Shown here one piece after another: positions 1 through 8,788 of a stretch of 64,000 nucleotides of DNA. Position 1 is the stretch's first letter. Each line of letters opens with the position of its first letter. The notes below the pieces were generated by a model that worked only from the letters and a program-made list of their open reading frames with translations, did no database searches and had not been told where the DNA came from. A program made the translations under genes and the position numbers. Source of the DNA: Trueperella sp. (GTDB taxonomy: Bacteria; Actinomycetota; Actinomycetes; Actinomycetales; Actinomycetaceae); NCBI GenBank assembly GCA_030532125.1, contig JAUNLU010000001.1, positions 239,960 through 303,959 of the forward strand, given 5' to 3'.

Positions 1-464
1 TCGGAGTACCAGCACACTGATCCTTAGAATCAGGCACATTATCGCCATCAGCATCGTTTTCAGCGCCGATAGTAGCGGTGGTGGTTCCAGTGTCTTTCTT
101 CGGGGTTACCGGGTTACCGTCTGTACCGGTTTCCGGGGTCTTACCCGTGACAGTGATGGTCACTTCCTGGTCAGTGACCTCTTCAGTCGGGGTACCCGAG
201 ATAACACAAGCACCCTTGACCGCGTCGTAAGTAACCGTCAGGCCGGCAGGCAGACCAGTAGCTTCACACGTCAGGTCGGTGTAGCCACCATTGTTAGTTA
301 CTGGAACCTCGATATCGGTGATTGGCTCGTTTACCTTACCGGTAATCGCAGCCGGATCCTCAATAGTCGGCCCAACAGCACAACCATTAGCATCCACAGT
401 CACACCAGTCGGAGTACCAGCACACTGATCCTTAGAATCAGGCACATTATCGCCATCAGCATCA
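1..464 (-). repeat. 408-bp coding repeat (TSP3 plus Ig-like module)
   Basis: About 52 bases starting at position 1 recur at 409. Both encode the same calcium-binding-type segment ending QCAGTP. The spacing of 408 bp equals 136 codons, so the protein is built of tandem ~136-residue units, and more copies may lie to the left. Near-identity at DNA level suggests recent duplication or homogenisation. Confidence 0.75.
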
Positions 465-2788
465 GGCGGCACAGTAACCGTTACAGTTGCGGAGGTCGCG
501 ACCGGATCAGTAACGTTCTTGAACGTCACCAGAACCGGGATCGTGTAATCCTGTGCAGTTACCTCAGCACCCGGAGCAACTGAGATCTTGCCAGTAGCAG
601 CATCAATCGTGGCCCAAGCTGGAGCATTTTCGCCTAGTGCAAAAGTGGTCTCCGCAGGTAGCTCTGCTGCCTTGCCATCGTTGTCAGTAATAACAGCTGG
701 CAGGTCAGCCGTGCTGCCCTGGTCAACAGTTGCAGCGGTGTAGCTGACATTCGGAGGCGTGAGCACGAATACTGCCTTACCAGGGAGCGTGATGTACTTG
801 CCATCAGAAATAGCCTTCGTACCAGTTGGCATGGAACGCGCACCCATACCAGCCGTGTACGACTCAATCGAGGCCTTCATCTCAACAGGTACGACGAGCT
901 TCCCAACGTACTGAGTCGCAACTGGCCAAGTCACCGCGCCAGTAGTGGCATCAAGGGTCAATTGCAAGGCGGCAGCAGCATCTGGCTCAGCAAACGTAAA
1001 CGTGGCGTCGCCAGGCTTTTTCTCAGCGAACTGCGTCTCTGGATTGTCGAAGATAGCAGGCGAAGTCTGAACCTTAGCCTTTACAACATCTTCCTGTGGG
1101 ACGTACTCATAGTAGCCAGGAATAGCTAGGAACGAGTCTGCTAATAGGTTCACTCCTGAAACATCAGTACCCCCGTAAACTGCCGAAACAAAGGTCGTGG
1201 CACTCTCAATATCGGGAACCGTCAGATCACACGAAGCCAGCTCACCGGCGTCCGTTCGCCAGGAACCATCGGTAGCAGTTTGGAAAGTACAAGACGCACC
1301 TTCGACAGGCACCATGGTGACATCTTTATCAGTCTTGAACCACTGGATAGTGTATTCCGTGAACGGGGCAAGACCGGTCGTCTCACTCTTAGCTACGTCC
1401 GAGGCAACAGCAATATTATTCGAGTTGTCGTAGTTCGTAACGTCGTGTTCCGGATTTGGCGAAAGGAATGCGAACGAAACATTGCCTAGGTTGTGGCTGG
1501 CAAGCATAGTTGGGGAACCGTCACCAAGGTTTCCCTCATTGGGTTTGGAGAACACGTTGTTATTAAACGCATTGCGCCACAGATCCTGCTTGCCATTAAT
1601 AATGGGGAACACGTACATGTAGTCCGTGTTAAAGTGGCGTCGATTAAACCCGGCAAGAGTGTTCCACAACAGAACGTCGTCATGCCTGTGTTCGCCGGTT
1701 AGTTCGCCCCAGGTTTTACCTGCTGGAACGCCACCGTCGTTATACGCAGTACGGCCCCACAGACCCTGGAATGGAATGTAGTAGTAAGTATCTGCAGTTA
1801 CCGGAGCTACAACAGTCTCCGCGATGTGCGAACCCACACCATGCTCAGCCTGGTATTCGGTGAATAGGCGAATCTGCTCTTGCCGCATCATCTCTACAGT
1901 CCAGCCCCGGTTAGCCTCTTTCCAAGCATCTAGCTGGCGAGTGAGCTCATCATTGAGGTAGGAGGCAACTATCTTTACTCCAGTAGCTGCACGGTCGCCC
2001 CTGTTCGGATTGTAGTCATACTTATAGGCCATCGATCCTGCCGGTTCATCAACCTGCCACCAGACCTGACCGCGGACAGTACCGTAGATACCACCGTCAT
2101 TCCAGACCCCGTCCGATGAGGGGGCATGAGACCATTCAGCTTCCGGCTTTGCTAACCAATCGAATTGGTTAGGGCGTTCCTGAAATACGACCTGTCCCCC
2201 AACAATGCGGTTGATACCAACCGTGAAATCCCAGGACTCATTTACGCGCTTGGTCCTCGTGTGGAATGAGGCACCGAAAACATCACCGGTCTTCACAACA
2301 GTGAATTTTTCTGGATCCGGGTTTTGGGCCCATACACGGACCTTAAAATTGGCGTCACCGTAAAGTATGTACTCATGCTTGTTGCCGAGACCGTCTACCA
2401 CTGGCTCCGACAGGTCGAAATAGAAATTACCTTCAGGGTCTGAAGTGGTGTAGTAAATGGGAGAGACGACGCCCTTACCATTCATCCACTGCAAGAAAAT
2501 TTTAAGACCCGGAAGGGCCTTGTCACCTGCTTTAGTGTTAAGAATGTGGGTCTCTTGGTCGTAATCGATCCACGCTTTGCCTTCGTAGCCCTGCTTCTGA
2601 TGAGGCGTGCCAGGTTTATAGATTGCCGTAGCTTCACTAGTTCCCGGGGCCTCCTCCGCAGAGGCTTCAGATCCGGAGAATACCGCGGCTGCGGTAATAC
2701 CCGTGACACCTAAGGCTAGGGCAGCAAGCGCTGAGGTTACTTTACGCCACCCCAGCTTGCCTTTCTCGCCTATATTAACGCTTTTCAA
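1..2788 (-). CDS. Large secreted surface protein with TSP3 and Ig-like repeats (C-terminus beyond left edge)
   Basis: About 929 codons are visible and the reading frame runs off the left edge with no stop. I chose the TTG at 2786-2788 because AAAGGG lies 7 bases upstream and translation begins with a classical signal peptide: basic n-region, hydrophobic stretch, ASA cleavage site near residue 43. The next ~400 residues match the N-terminal half of the protein at 5477-8410 (shared patterns of the type VSPI(Y/F)YT, GxVxWxxxD and ATGVKIVASYL). From about residue 640 come Ig/Rib-like beta modules. Near residue 773, and again at the window edge, are Asp-rich thrombospondin type-3-like segments (DADGDNVPDSKD) that probably bind calcium. 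A stretch near 1-52 recurs at 409-460, so the repeat period is 408 bp (136 residues). A sortase signal is expected outside the window but not seen. Likely a cell-wall adhesin or stalk protein; its ligand is unknown. Confidence 0.85.
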   Translation of the reverse strand, partial: MKSVNIGEKGKLGWRKVTSALAALALGVTGITAAAVFSGSEASAEEAPGTSEATAIYKPGTPHQKQGYEGKAWIDYDQETHILNTKAGDKALPGLKIFLQWMNGKGVVSPIYYTTSDPEGNFYFDLSEPVVDGLGNKHEYILYGDANFKVRVWAQNPDPEKFTVVKTGDVFGASFHTRTKRVNESWDFTVGINRIVGGQVVFQERPNQFDWLAKPEAEWSHAPSSDGVWNDGGIYGTVRGQVWWQVDEPAGSMAYKYDYNPNRGDRAATGVKIVASYLNDELTRQLDAWKEANRGWTVEMMRQEQIRLFTEYQAEHGVGSHIAETVVAPVTADTYYYIPFQGLWGRTAYNDGGVPAGKTWGELTGEHRHDDVLLWNTLAGFNRRHFNTDYMYVFPIINGKQDLWRNAFNNNVFSKPNEGNLGDGSPTMLASHNLGNVSFAFLSPNPEHDVTNYDNSNNIAVASDVAKSETTGLAPFTEYTIQWFKTDKDVTMVPVEGASCTFQTATDGSWRTDAGELASCDLTVPDIESATTFVSAVYGGTDVSGVNLLADSFLAIPGYYEYVPQEDVVKAKVQTSPAIFDNPETQFAEKKPGDATFTFAEPDAAAALQLTLDATTGAVTWPVATQYVGKLVVPVEMKASIESYTAGMGARSMPTGTKAISDGKYITLPGKAVFVLTPPNVSYTAATVDQGSTADLPAVITDNDGKAAELPAETTFALGENAPAWATIDAATGKISVAPGAEVTAQDYTIPVLVTFKNVTDPVATSATVTVTVPPDADGDNVPDSKDQCAGTPTGVTVDANGCAVGPTIEDPAAITGKVNEPITDIEVPVTNNGGYTDLTCEATGLPAGLTVTYDAVKGACVISGTPTEEVTDQEVTITVTGKTPETGTDGNPVTPKKDTGTTTATIGAENDADGDNVPDSKDQCAGTP

Positions 2789-2819
2789 CGTACAGCCCTT
2801 TCATTTTTAGTATCCAGTA

Positions 2820-2832
2820 TTCAACTGTTGAA
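2820..2832. promoter_or_regulatory. Inverted repeat TTCAAC-T-GTTGAA, possible operator
   Basis: A perfect 6-1-6 inverted repeat lies 32 bases upstream of the TTG start at 2788, within the likely promoter/leader. Position and symmetry fit a repressor or activator site; no regulator is identified. Confidence 0.35.
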
Positions 2833-2925
2833 CTTTTACACCTGCGAGTGCGAGTGCATTTAGCCTGGTGAAGCCAATGCCTTCAGCAGCGAAGTGCAAT
2901 ATCTTCATAGCGGCACTGCTTGCTT

Positions 2926-2957
2926 TTTGCCTGGGGATCTGCAGATTCCGAGGCAAA
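2926..2957. promoter_or_regulatory. 32-bp dyad with ATCTGCAGAT core
   Basis: TTTGCCT (2926-2932) and AGGCAAA (2951-2957) flank a 10-bp palindrome at 2937-2946, all sharing one centre. Only a few inner positions do not pair. No clear T-run follows on the strand that would terminate the gene at 3215-5170, so an operator or mRNA leader hairpin is as likely as a terminator. Confidence 0.4.
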
Positions 2958-3152
2958 TTAGGCGATGTCGCAAAGATTTAACCCCACCGTGTGGTGAGAT
3001 AGTGCAGGTTAAAGCTATCTTGTGGCCAGCAACTTTTCAAGCGAAAAAGGGCTAAAAGTCCTAGTAGTTTTCAAGACGTTACCTTTAACACGTTATCGAG
3101 GCCCCACAGCCACGCGCCACCCAAGACGTATAGCCACAATTGCGATAGCACT

Positions 3153-3190
3153 GCGGCTGGGATAGATCTACCGATGACTATCCCAGCCGC
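3153..3190 (-). terminator. 13-bp perfect stem after the LPPTG protein gene
   Basis: GCGGCTGGGATAG (3153-3165) pairs perfectly with 3178-3190 around a 12-base loop, just beyond the stop at 3215. It lacks a U-run on either strand, so it may be a weak or factor-dependent terminator or an mRNA-stabilising hairpin. Confidence 0.45.
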
Positions 3191-3214
3191 CCAATGATTC
3201 CAAGATAAAGGGAG

Positions 3215-5170
3215 TTACTTGGAATATTTCCGCTTCAGGAGCAGAACTGCCGTGCCTAACCCCAGCAGCACTATCGCTGCCGGCCAGACCGGCGTCATAC
3301 CCGTGGGCGGTAGATCTGGTTCATTGGGGTCCTCCGGCTCGTCTGGCGGTGGAGGCGTCTGGAAGTTATTCACCACAACTTTGCCGGGCACAGCCGCCGA
3401 AACCAGCTGACCCGATTTATCCTTTGCCGCCTGCACCGGCACCTCTAATGGCAAGAACTCATTGAGAATCTCGTAGCCCGCCGGAGCCGCCACCTCGCGC
3501 ACAAAATAGTTGCCGGGCAGCAGTGCCGGCTCACCTTGCGGGGTGAACTTGCCGTCATCTCCAGTGGTAAAAGTGCCATCTGTGGCAAAGCCATCCAACA
3601 CAACTTTGCGGAGCGTCTTAGGCGCACACTGCGTCGGAGCACTCGCCAACATATCGCGCAACTCATCCGTATTAGCCGGAGTGCGCACTTCGCACACCTC
3701 GAGTTGCACAGTGTCAGTCAAATCCGGAGCAACCCCACAAGGCGTAGCCACATCCTCAACTAGCTGATACAGCTCAAACCGCGCGCCCGGGAGTGGAGCA
3801 CCGGTGGCATCGGTTTTAGTGAGCTCAAACGATCCCGGATTAGGTTTATACGTAAAGTACATGTGCTGGGTATCAACACCCATAGTCTTGTGATAGGACA
3901 GCTCAAAGTTAGGCGCAGCCGTCTTCCGGTAGCCCGGCATTTCTAACTTGCCCTCGGGATCGATCGGAATATCGTTATCTACATAGGTGTATCCGGGGAT
4001 TTCCCGCTTAACCGATTCCAAGGTTGGTTTATAGGGGATATTTTTATCACCATGAGAATAGAAGGTCTCGGTAGCTTTATCCCAGTTCATCAACTTAAGC
4101 CCAGTCAAATCAGCCCAGTTACCGACCTGCCCAACAAAAAACTCATACGGGTAGTACGCTAGCGCAAAGTCTCCGGAACTAGATTCAAATTCAGTATTGC
4201 CGGGATTGGCAACCACGCCAACTAGTTCGGGATAAATCTCGGTGATGTTTTGTTCCCGCATAACCGGAGCCAAGTGCTGGTTCGGCTGCTCCAAACACTG
4301 GATAGTAGTGTACGTTGATCCGGCAAGCTCCCCACCCCAATAGGCGAGCGGGCGATTCTTGATCTTCACAGTGGGATCGGCGATATTACGGGCGGCTCGA
4401 TATTCCGAGTCCAACACATAGCGGTAATCGGCATAGGCGGAGATACCCACCTTCAATCCATTGGCTTTTACTCCAATTGACCCGCCTTCGGTATCACCTG
4501 TAGAGCCAGTTCCGATTGTCATTCCAGCAAAATCACCATCTGCCGGCAAATAAGCATCCCACCGGAAAGTATGGACTTCGTCGTTGTAGAACTCATCATC
4601 GAAGACGACGTGCACTGGCTCGAAAAAATCCCGAGGATTGTTGTTACCTAAATGCTGCCAGGTACCATCCGGGCGTTTTACCACTACATCCTCTTGATTT
4701 AGAGTGTCATACTTAGCCGGGTCCACCAGTTGCCCGTCCATCATGAAATTCTCTACCGGTTTCCAGATGTATGGGTTGTTATCACTACGCTTGGTGTACT
4801 GCCAGGTAACCCCCAAGCGGAACTGTAGCGTCGGCGGCATAGCCGGATTGACCTCGTTATAGTTGAAAGTCATTGTGGTACGCACACCATCACAGGGGTG
4901 AATCTTGGAGCCGAAACCGTAGGTGTACAGATGCGTAATCTCCGGGTTTGCTGACCTGAGGCAGCCATCACCCGGATCACCAGGTTTCCAGTTCGGATCT
5001 ACCTCACCGTGGATCCACTCAAATTCGAGGTCGTAGTCCGGGAATGGGCGCTCCGCAGCTTGCGCCGGTACACTCACATATTGCGCTGCCAGTATCGCTG
5101 CTATTGAAAATAATGCGCTCAGCAAGAGGGTGAGCACCTGTTTTGAATTTATCGCTTTGCTATTAGCCAA
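3215..5170 (-). CDS. LPPTG-anchored surface protein with SpaA/Cna-B isopeptide domain
   Basis: Encodes 651 residues from a TTG start (5168-5170) with a GAGGTGAG ribosome-binding site. Residues 1-39 are a signal peptide ending AQA. Residues ~40-430 form a large module I do not recognise. Residues ~445-605 are a SpaA-type domain: SFELTKTD (lysine), an E-box YFVREVAAPAGY (glutamate) and VVVNNF (asparagine) give the Lys-Glu-Asn triad expected to form an internal isopeptide bond. This domain carries a Cys-containing insertion. A Pro/Glu-rich wall spacer leads to LPPTG (620-624), a hydrophobic helix and a basic tail, so a sortase should anchor it to peptidoglycan. No pilin motif (VYPK type) is visible, so it looks like a monomeric adhesin or minor/tip pilin rather than a shaft subunit. 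It sits between two paralogous surface-protein genes on the same strand. Confidence 0.85.
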   Translation of the reverse strand: MANSKAINSKQVLTLLLSALFSIAAILAAQYVSVPAQAAERPFPDYDLEFEWIHGEVDPNWKPGDPGDGCLRSANPEITHLYTYGFGSKIHPCDGVRTTMTFNYNEVNPAMPPTLQFRLGVTWQYTKRSDNNPYIWKPVENFMMDGQLVDPAKYDTLNQEDVVVKRPDGTWQHLGNNNPRDFFEPVHVVFDDEFYNDEVHTFRWDAYLPADGDFAGMTIGTGSTGDTEGGSIGVKANGLKVGISAYADYRYVLDSEYRAARNIADPTVKIKNRPLAYWGGELAGSTYTTIQCLEQPNQHLAPVMREQNITEIYPELVGVVANPGNTEFESSSGDFALAYYPYEFFVGQVGNWADLTGLKLMNWDKATETFYSHGDKNIPYKPTLESVKREIPGYTYVDNDIPIDPEGKLEMPGYRKTAAPNFELSYHKTMGVDTQHMYFTYKPNPGSFELTKTDATGAPLPGARFELYQLVEDVATPCGVAPDLTDTVQLEVCEVRTPANTDELRDMLASAPTQCAPKTLRKVVLDGFATDGTFTTGDDGKFTPQGEPALLPGNYFVREVAAPAGYEILNEFLPLEVPVQAAKDKSGQLVSAAVPGKVVVNNFQTPPPPDEPEDPNEPDLPPTGMTPVWPAAIVLLGLGTAVLLLKRKYSK

Positions 5171-5476
5171 CTAACTCACCTCTCAGATGACGCGGCCCCA
5201 TAACCAATGAGATTATCGGAGCCTATTTTCAGGGGATACGCGGACAGGCTACCCTGGCAAAAAATAGCTGTAAAGCGATTTTTAGCAACTCGTAGGACTT
5301 TAGTCTGTGGTGGTAGGCACAGCGAAGCTATCCAACAAAAGCAGTAGCACCTGCACTACCAGCAGAAACAATAAAACGGTGGGGCTAACTCTACTCGAGT
5401 CAGCCCCACCGCGGGTATATAGTCCCAGAAGCTCACCGCCTAGAGGCGGTTAGCCGCTGGACTACCTATTTACTTG
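5171..5476. other. 306-bp intergenic region with terminator and promoter space
   Basis: Contains the rho-independent terminator of the gene ending at 5477 (stem 5377-5411) and about 200 bp upstream of the TTG at 5170 that should hold the promoter of the LPPTG protein gene. No small gene is seen. Confidence 0.5.
5377..5411 (-). terminator. Rho-independent terminator of the LAHTG surface protein gene
   Basis: A perfect 10-bp stem, CGGTGGGGCT (5377-5386) with AGCCCCACCG (5402-5411), has a further 4 inner pairs. Read on the minus strand it is followed by a T-rich run (TTTTATTGTTT). It lies 66 bases after the stop at 5477. Confidence 0.85.
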
Positions 5477-8410
5477 TTACTGTTCTTCGCGGTAACGGCG
5501 AGCAACTGCTCCACCGCCCAGCGTCAACATGGCGCCCATGGCTACCAACAGGCCAGCAACAGCCGGACCAGTATGTGCCAATCCGCCACCGTTATTGCCG
5601 TCGCCACCGTTGCCGTTATCACCATCACCAGCGTCGCCAGCAACGATAGTAGCGGTGGTATCAGCAGACAGCTCACCTACACGCGGAGCAATGCCCTTGC
5701 CCTGTGCCGCGTCCAGGATAGTGTCCTGTGCCTTAAAGTCTGCAGTTACCGTAACCGGCACTGCGTCAGCAGTCACCGTAGAAGTACCGAAGATGACGCA
5801 GGTATTACTATCTGCCTCAACCATCACATCCAGACCATCCGGCAGACCAGTTGCCTCACAAGAGGTAACGATCCACTTGCCCGGGTTATCGATAACCGCT
5901 GCAACCGGCTCAATCGACTTATTAACTACTCCAGTAACTGGTGCCACAGTCATACCCTTCGGTGCAACTGAACAACCGTCAGAGTCCACCTCAGCTCCCT
6001 CAGGAGTGTCCGGGCAGGCGTCGCCCCAATCAGGTACACCGTCACCGTCACCATCTTTATTGTTCTGGAACTTCGCCGGAGCAACCCGCTTCTCTTGGCT
6101 TTCGTAGGTGACCTCGATTGGCACCTCGAGTGTGCCTTCATTATCTGGGTCGTACTTGGCCAGCGCTTCGAACTCTGCCTTTGGAATAGTAACTACGCCA
6201 GTCTCAGCATTCACTTCGGCACCGTTGACCGTGTTAGCAGCAGCTACCACAAATGCGTCAGTATCAGCGAAGTTAACGTCGGCACGGGCAATACCTTCCT
6301 TACCTTCATACACGCCTTCGCGCGCCGGGTAGGAGAAGGTCGGTTCATCCGAAACCGGCGTATTAGAGACACCGTAGACCGGAGTCGGAGTAATACCAGC
6401 AGCAAATGCATCACGGGCTAGCCAAACGCGGCTACGCTCATTTTGGTCTGCGCCATCATTCTTCGGGCACATGCTCGTATCAGTGGCAGGGCCGGTGTAG
6501 CCGTCATAGCACTGCACCGGATACTGGGCGAAGAACTCAGCACATGAATTTTTGCCTTGCTCAAGGTATTCATTGTACTTAGCATCTGCTTCAGGATCGT
6601 TAGCTGGCCCGAAATCACCTCGGTCTAGCGCAGCTTCAAACGAACCATCAATACTACTGCACTGTTCTGGGATCGTACCGAGAACACTCTCCCCCAGCTG
6701 CTCCATCTGCAAGTACAGCGAAGCAGTGTAGAGCTTCTTCTTACCCAAGAGGTCATCTGGAACCTTCAGGTCACAGGATTCCAAGTTACCGTTCTTATCT
6801 GCAGATAGGTCATCGCAGTCACCAACTACAGTGCCATCCTCATCAGTCCATTCGATCTGATAGTACGGCTTAGTCACAAATACTGGCACGCCCTTGGTTA
6901 CCGTATTAGCGGTAGCTCCCGGAGGGGCAGTATTTTCTTGAGTGTCGTAGTAAGGAACGTAGAACTGCAGGTCATTTGGCTGTAGACCAAAGTTCACATC
7001 CTCCCAGCTCTCCGCACTTCCGGTCAGCTGCCGTGCGTTGGTCCCCAAGATACGGGCGGGCGAGTAGTTAGATGCCGTACGGCCACCAATTTGCCCCGTC
7101 CAGCCATCCGACCAACCGGAGAGCACACCAACGCCGTCTTGCAACTCAGGGAGGCTGACGTACATCCACTCCCAGTTAACGTGCTTCGTTTCCGTTGGTT
7201 TCGCGATATTCCGGTACCAATCGCCCTCATCTGGGCTGCCAGCTACCGTGCCGCGCTTGTCCGCAGCCATCAGACCATAATCGATCTTTCCGAAGTTATC
7301 ACCAAGCAGTGGGAAGCTACGATCCCTGCCATAGGTGCCGTTAAACCGCAGCACATATTTGCCTTCGTCATTGGTGGTGGTCTCTACCGTCTCAGCCACC
7401 CAAGAAGGATCCTTGGCTACTTCTTCCTTGATGTACTTCTGCAGCTTTTGTTCATCAGCTGCAGTCCAGCCATCGGCCTTATCCGGGCTAAACCGATCAC
7501 GACCACCAAAATTAGCCGGATCAGCCAAGTATGCGTAGATATTCTCTACTGCTTTATCGGACAGATACGAGGCCCGTACCTTAACCCCAGCTGCAGCTGG
7601 GTTGTTGCCGCCACCTAGCTGGAGCGGGAGGTTGTCCATCGCAGTGGAGTCGGTGAGGTGCCAGAACACCTTACCGGCCATCCGCCCCTGCGGGTTACCC
7701 GTCAGTTTCCAGTCAGCATCAGTGGGGGTGTAGGTCTGCAGCGGAGCGCGGTGGAAATCAGCCTGTACTGGCTTCTTGCGCAGCAAAACATCAGCCTGCT
7801 GAACTTTCCCGCCCGTCCAAGTAGCACCTGGGCTGAAGATCGTGTAGGTCTGCGGGCTAGAGGCTACACCATAGCTAAATGCCACTTCGTAGCCATCCGG
7901 AATCGTAGTGGCATCTACCCACATCCGGATTTTTTCGGCCGTGCCGTCAGCAACCAAGAAATGTGGGTTGCCATCGAACTGGCGCAGCTGTTTGTTAACG
8001 TCGTAGTAGCTGAGCTGCTTGAAAGTAAATTTGCCGTCCAGCGTGGTGTCAGTGTAGAAAATCGGAGAAACGAACCGCTGGCTCCGCTTCTTACCGCGTT
8101 CTTCCCACTGCACATAGATCCGCATAGGCTTATCTAGCTGTACCGGGTTGTATTCAGGGATGTCATACGTGGTGGTACCAAGTACCCGACCAACGCCACC
8201 CTTCAGGTAGGAAATCTCACCAACCGTGCCCGAAATAGTTCCCTCATCTGGGTTGGTAATGGGCTGACCCGCCACCGCGAGGTTATCCCACTTAATAACT
8301 TCATTTTCCGGCATAGAGTAATCAACTGCCGAAGCTGGAACCGCCATAGTGGCAGCAATAGCAAGTGTGCCTAAGAAAGCGGCAGATTTAGCAAGGAATT
8401 TTCGCTTCAT
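5477..8410 (-). CDS. Large LAHTG-anchored surface protein with TSP3-like and Ig-like modules
   Basis: Encodes 977 residues from the ATG at 8408-8410, which has GGGGGA 7 bases upstream and starts directly on a signal peptide (basic start, hydrophobic core, ASA cleavage site). The N-terminal ~550 residues are related to those of the gene at 1-2788. Residues ~560-700 carry Cys-rich segments with putative disulfides. Near residue 815 is a thrombospondin type-3-like segment (DGDGDGVPDWGDACPDTP) followed by an Ig-like module related to the 136-residue repeat of its paralogue. A Gly/Asp/Asn-rich linker ends in LAHTG (~944-948), a membrane helix and RRYREEQ. LAXTG is the type of signal known from class E sortases in Actinobacteria, unlike the LPPTG of its neighbour. 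Probable wall-anchored adhesin; the ligand is unknown. Confidence 0.85.
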   Translation of the reverse strand: MKRKFLAKSAAFLGTLAIAATMAVPASAVDYSMPENEVIKWDNLAVAGQPITNPDEGTISGTVGEISYLKGGVGRVLGTTTYDIPEYNPVQLDKPMRIYVQWEERGKKRSQRFVSPIFYTDTTLDGKFTFKQLSYYDVNKQLRQFDGNPHFLVADGTAEKIRMWVDATTIPDGYEVAFSYGVASSPQTYTIFSPGATWTGGKVQQADVLLRKKPVQADFHRAPLQTYTPTDADWKLTGNPQGRMAGKVFWHLTDSTAMDNLPLQLGGGNNPAAAGVKVRASYLSDKAVENIYAYLADPANFGGRDRFSPDKADGWTAADEQKLQKYIKEEVAKDPSWVAETVETTTNDEGKYVLRFNGTYGRDRSFPLLGDNFGKIDYGLMAADKRGTVAGSPDEGDWYRNIAKPTETKHVNWEWMYVSLPELQDGVGVLSGWSDGWTGQIGGRTASNYSPARILGTNARQLTGSAESWEDVNFGLQPNDLQFYVPYYDTQENTAPPGATANTVTKGVPVFVTKPYYQIEWTDEDGTVVGDCDDLSADKNGNLESCDLKVPDDLLGKKKLYTASLYLQMEQLGESVLGTIPEQCSSIDGSFEAALDRGDFGPANDPEADAKYNEYLEQGKNSCAEFFAQYPVQCYDGYTGPATDTSMCPKNDGADQNERSRVWLARDAFAAGITPTPVYGVSNTPVSDEPTFSYPAREGVYEGKEGIARADVNFADTDAFVVAAANTVNGAEVNAETGVVTIPKAEFEALAKYDPDNEGTLEVPIEVTYESQEKRVAPAKFQNNKDGDGDGVPDWGDACPDTPEGAEVDSDGCSVAPKGMTVAPVTGVVNKSIEPVAAVIDNPGKWIVTSCEATGLPDGLDVMVEADSNTCVIFGTSTVTADAVPVTVTADFKAQDTILDAAQGKGIAPRVGELSADTTATIVAGDAGDGDNGNGGDGNNGGGLAHTGPAVAGLLVAMGAMLTLGGGAVARRYREEQ

Positions 8411-8788
8411 CGCGCATCCCCCACTATGCAAGACATTTCTTTCACGGTAACCCTTTCTAATTTCAGTTCTCGTGAACAGATAACCCCTACTCGACTCATT
8501 CAGCGAAGAAAAGTTGTGCAAAACTCCAAAGAATGGTCACTGCGGTAGGAATTAATATTTGTGCTTTTAGTGTTGTGCTATAGATACCAAATCGCGACGC
8601 AGCAAAGTGGCATCTAACGCCTTTCATCCTATCGAGATATTTTGCCGCGCGCACCTAATAAAATAAATACGGTACTAAAGTCCTGAGTCAACGCAGGGGC
8701 AAGCGCTACACCAGGAACTTCCTTGCCACATATTTTTCGGATACTGAGACGGCGCAGATTCGCCAAACACTACGGTAGATTTATCTCC
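8411..8788. other. 378-bp divergent promoter region
   Basis: Lies between the surface-protein gene (start 8410, minus) and the LytR_C gene (plus). The minus-strand frame stays open for 37 codons upstream of 8410, but those codons would place a polar segment before the signal peptide, so I read them as untranslated leader. The part around 8560-8690 is AT-rich and suits promoters for both directions. Confidence 0.45.

Larger units (their letters stand above)
2789..3214. other. 426-bp intergenic region upstream of the left surface-protein gene
   Basis: No supportable gene is seen. The region holds a short inverted repeat (2820-2832), a 32-bp dyad (2926-2957) and a 13-bp perfect stem (3153-3190). 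It must carry the promoter of the gene starting at 2788 and the end of transcription from the gene at 3215-5170. Confidence 0.6.

Noticed and set aside
8411..8521. 37-codon N-terminal extension of the LAHTG protein
   Set aside because: It would put a polar segment in front of a proper signal peptide, and a strong ribosome-binding site sits at the ATG at 8410.
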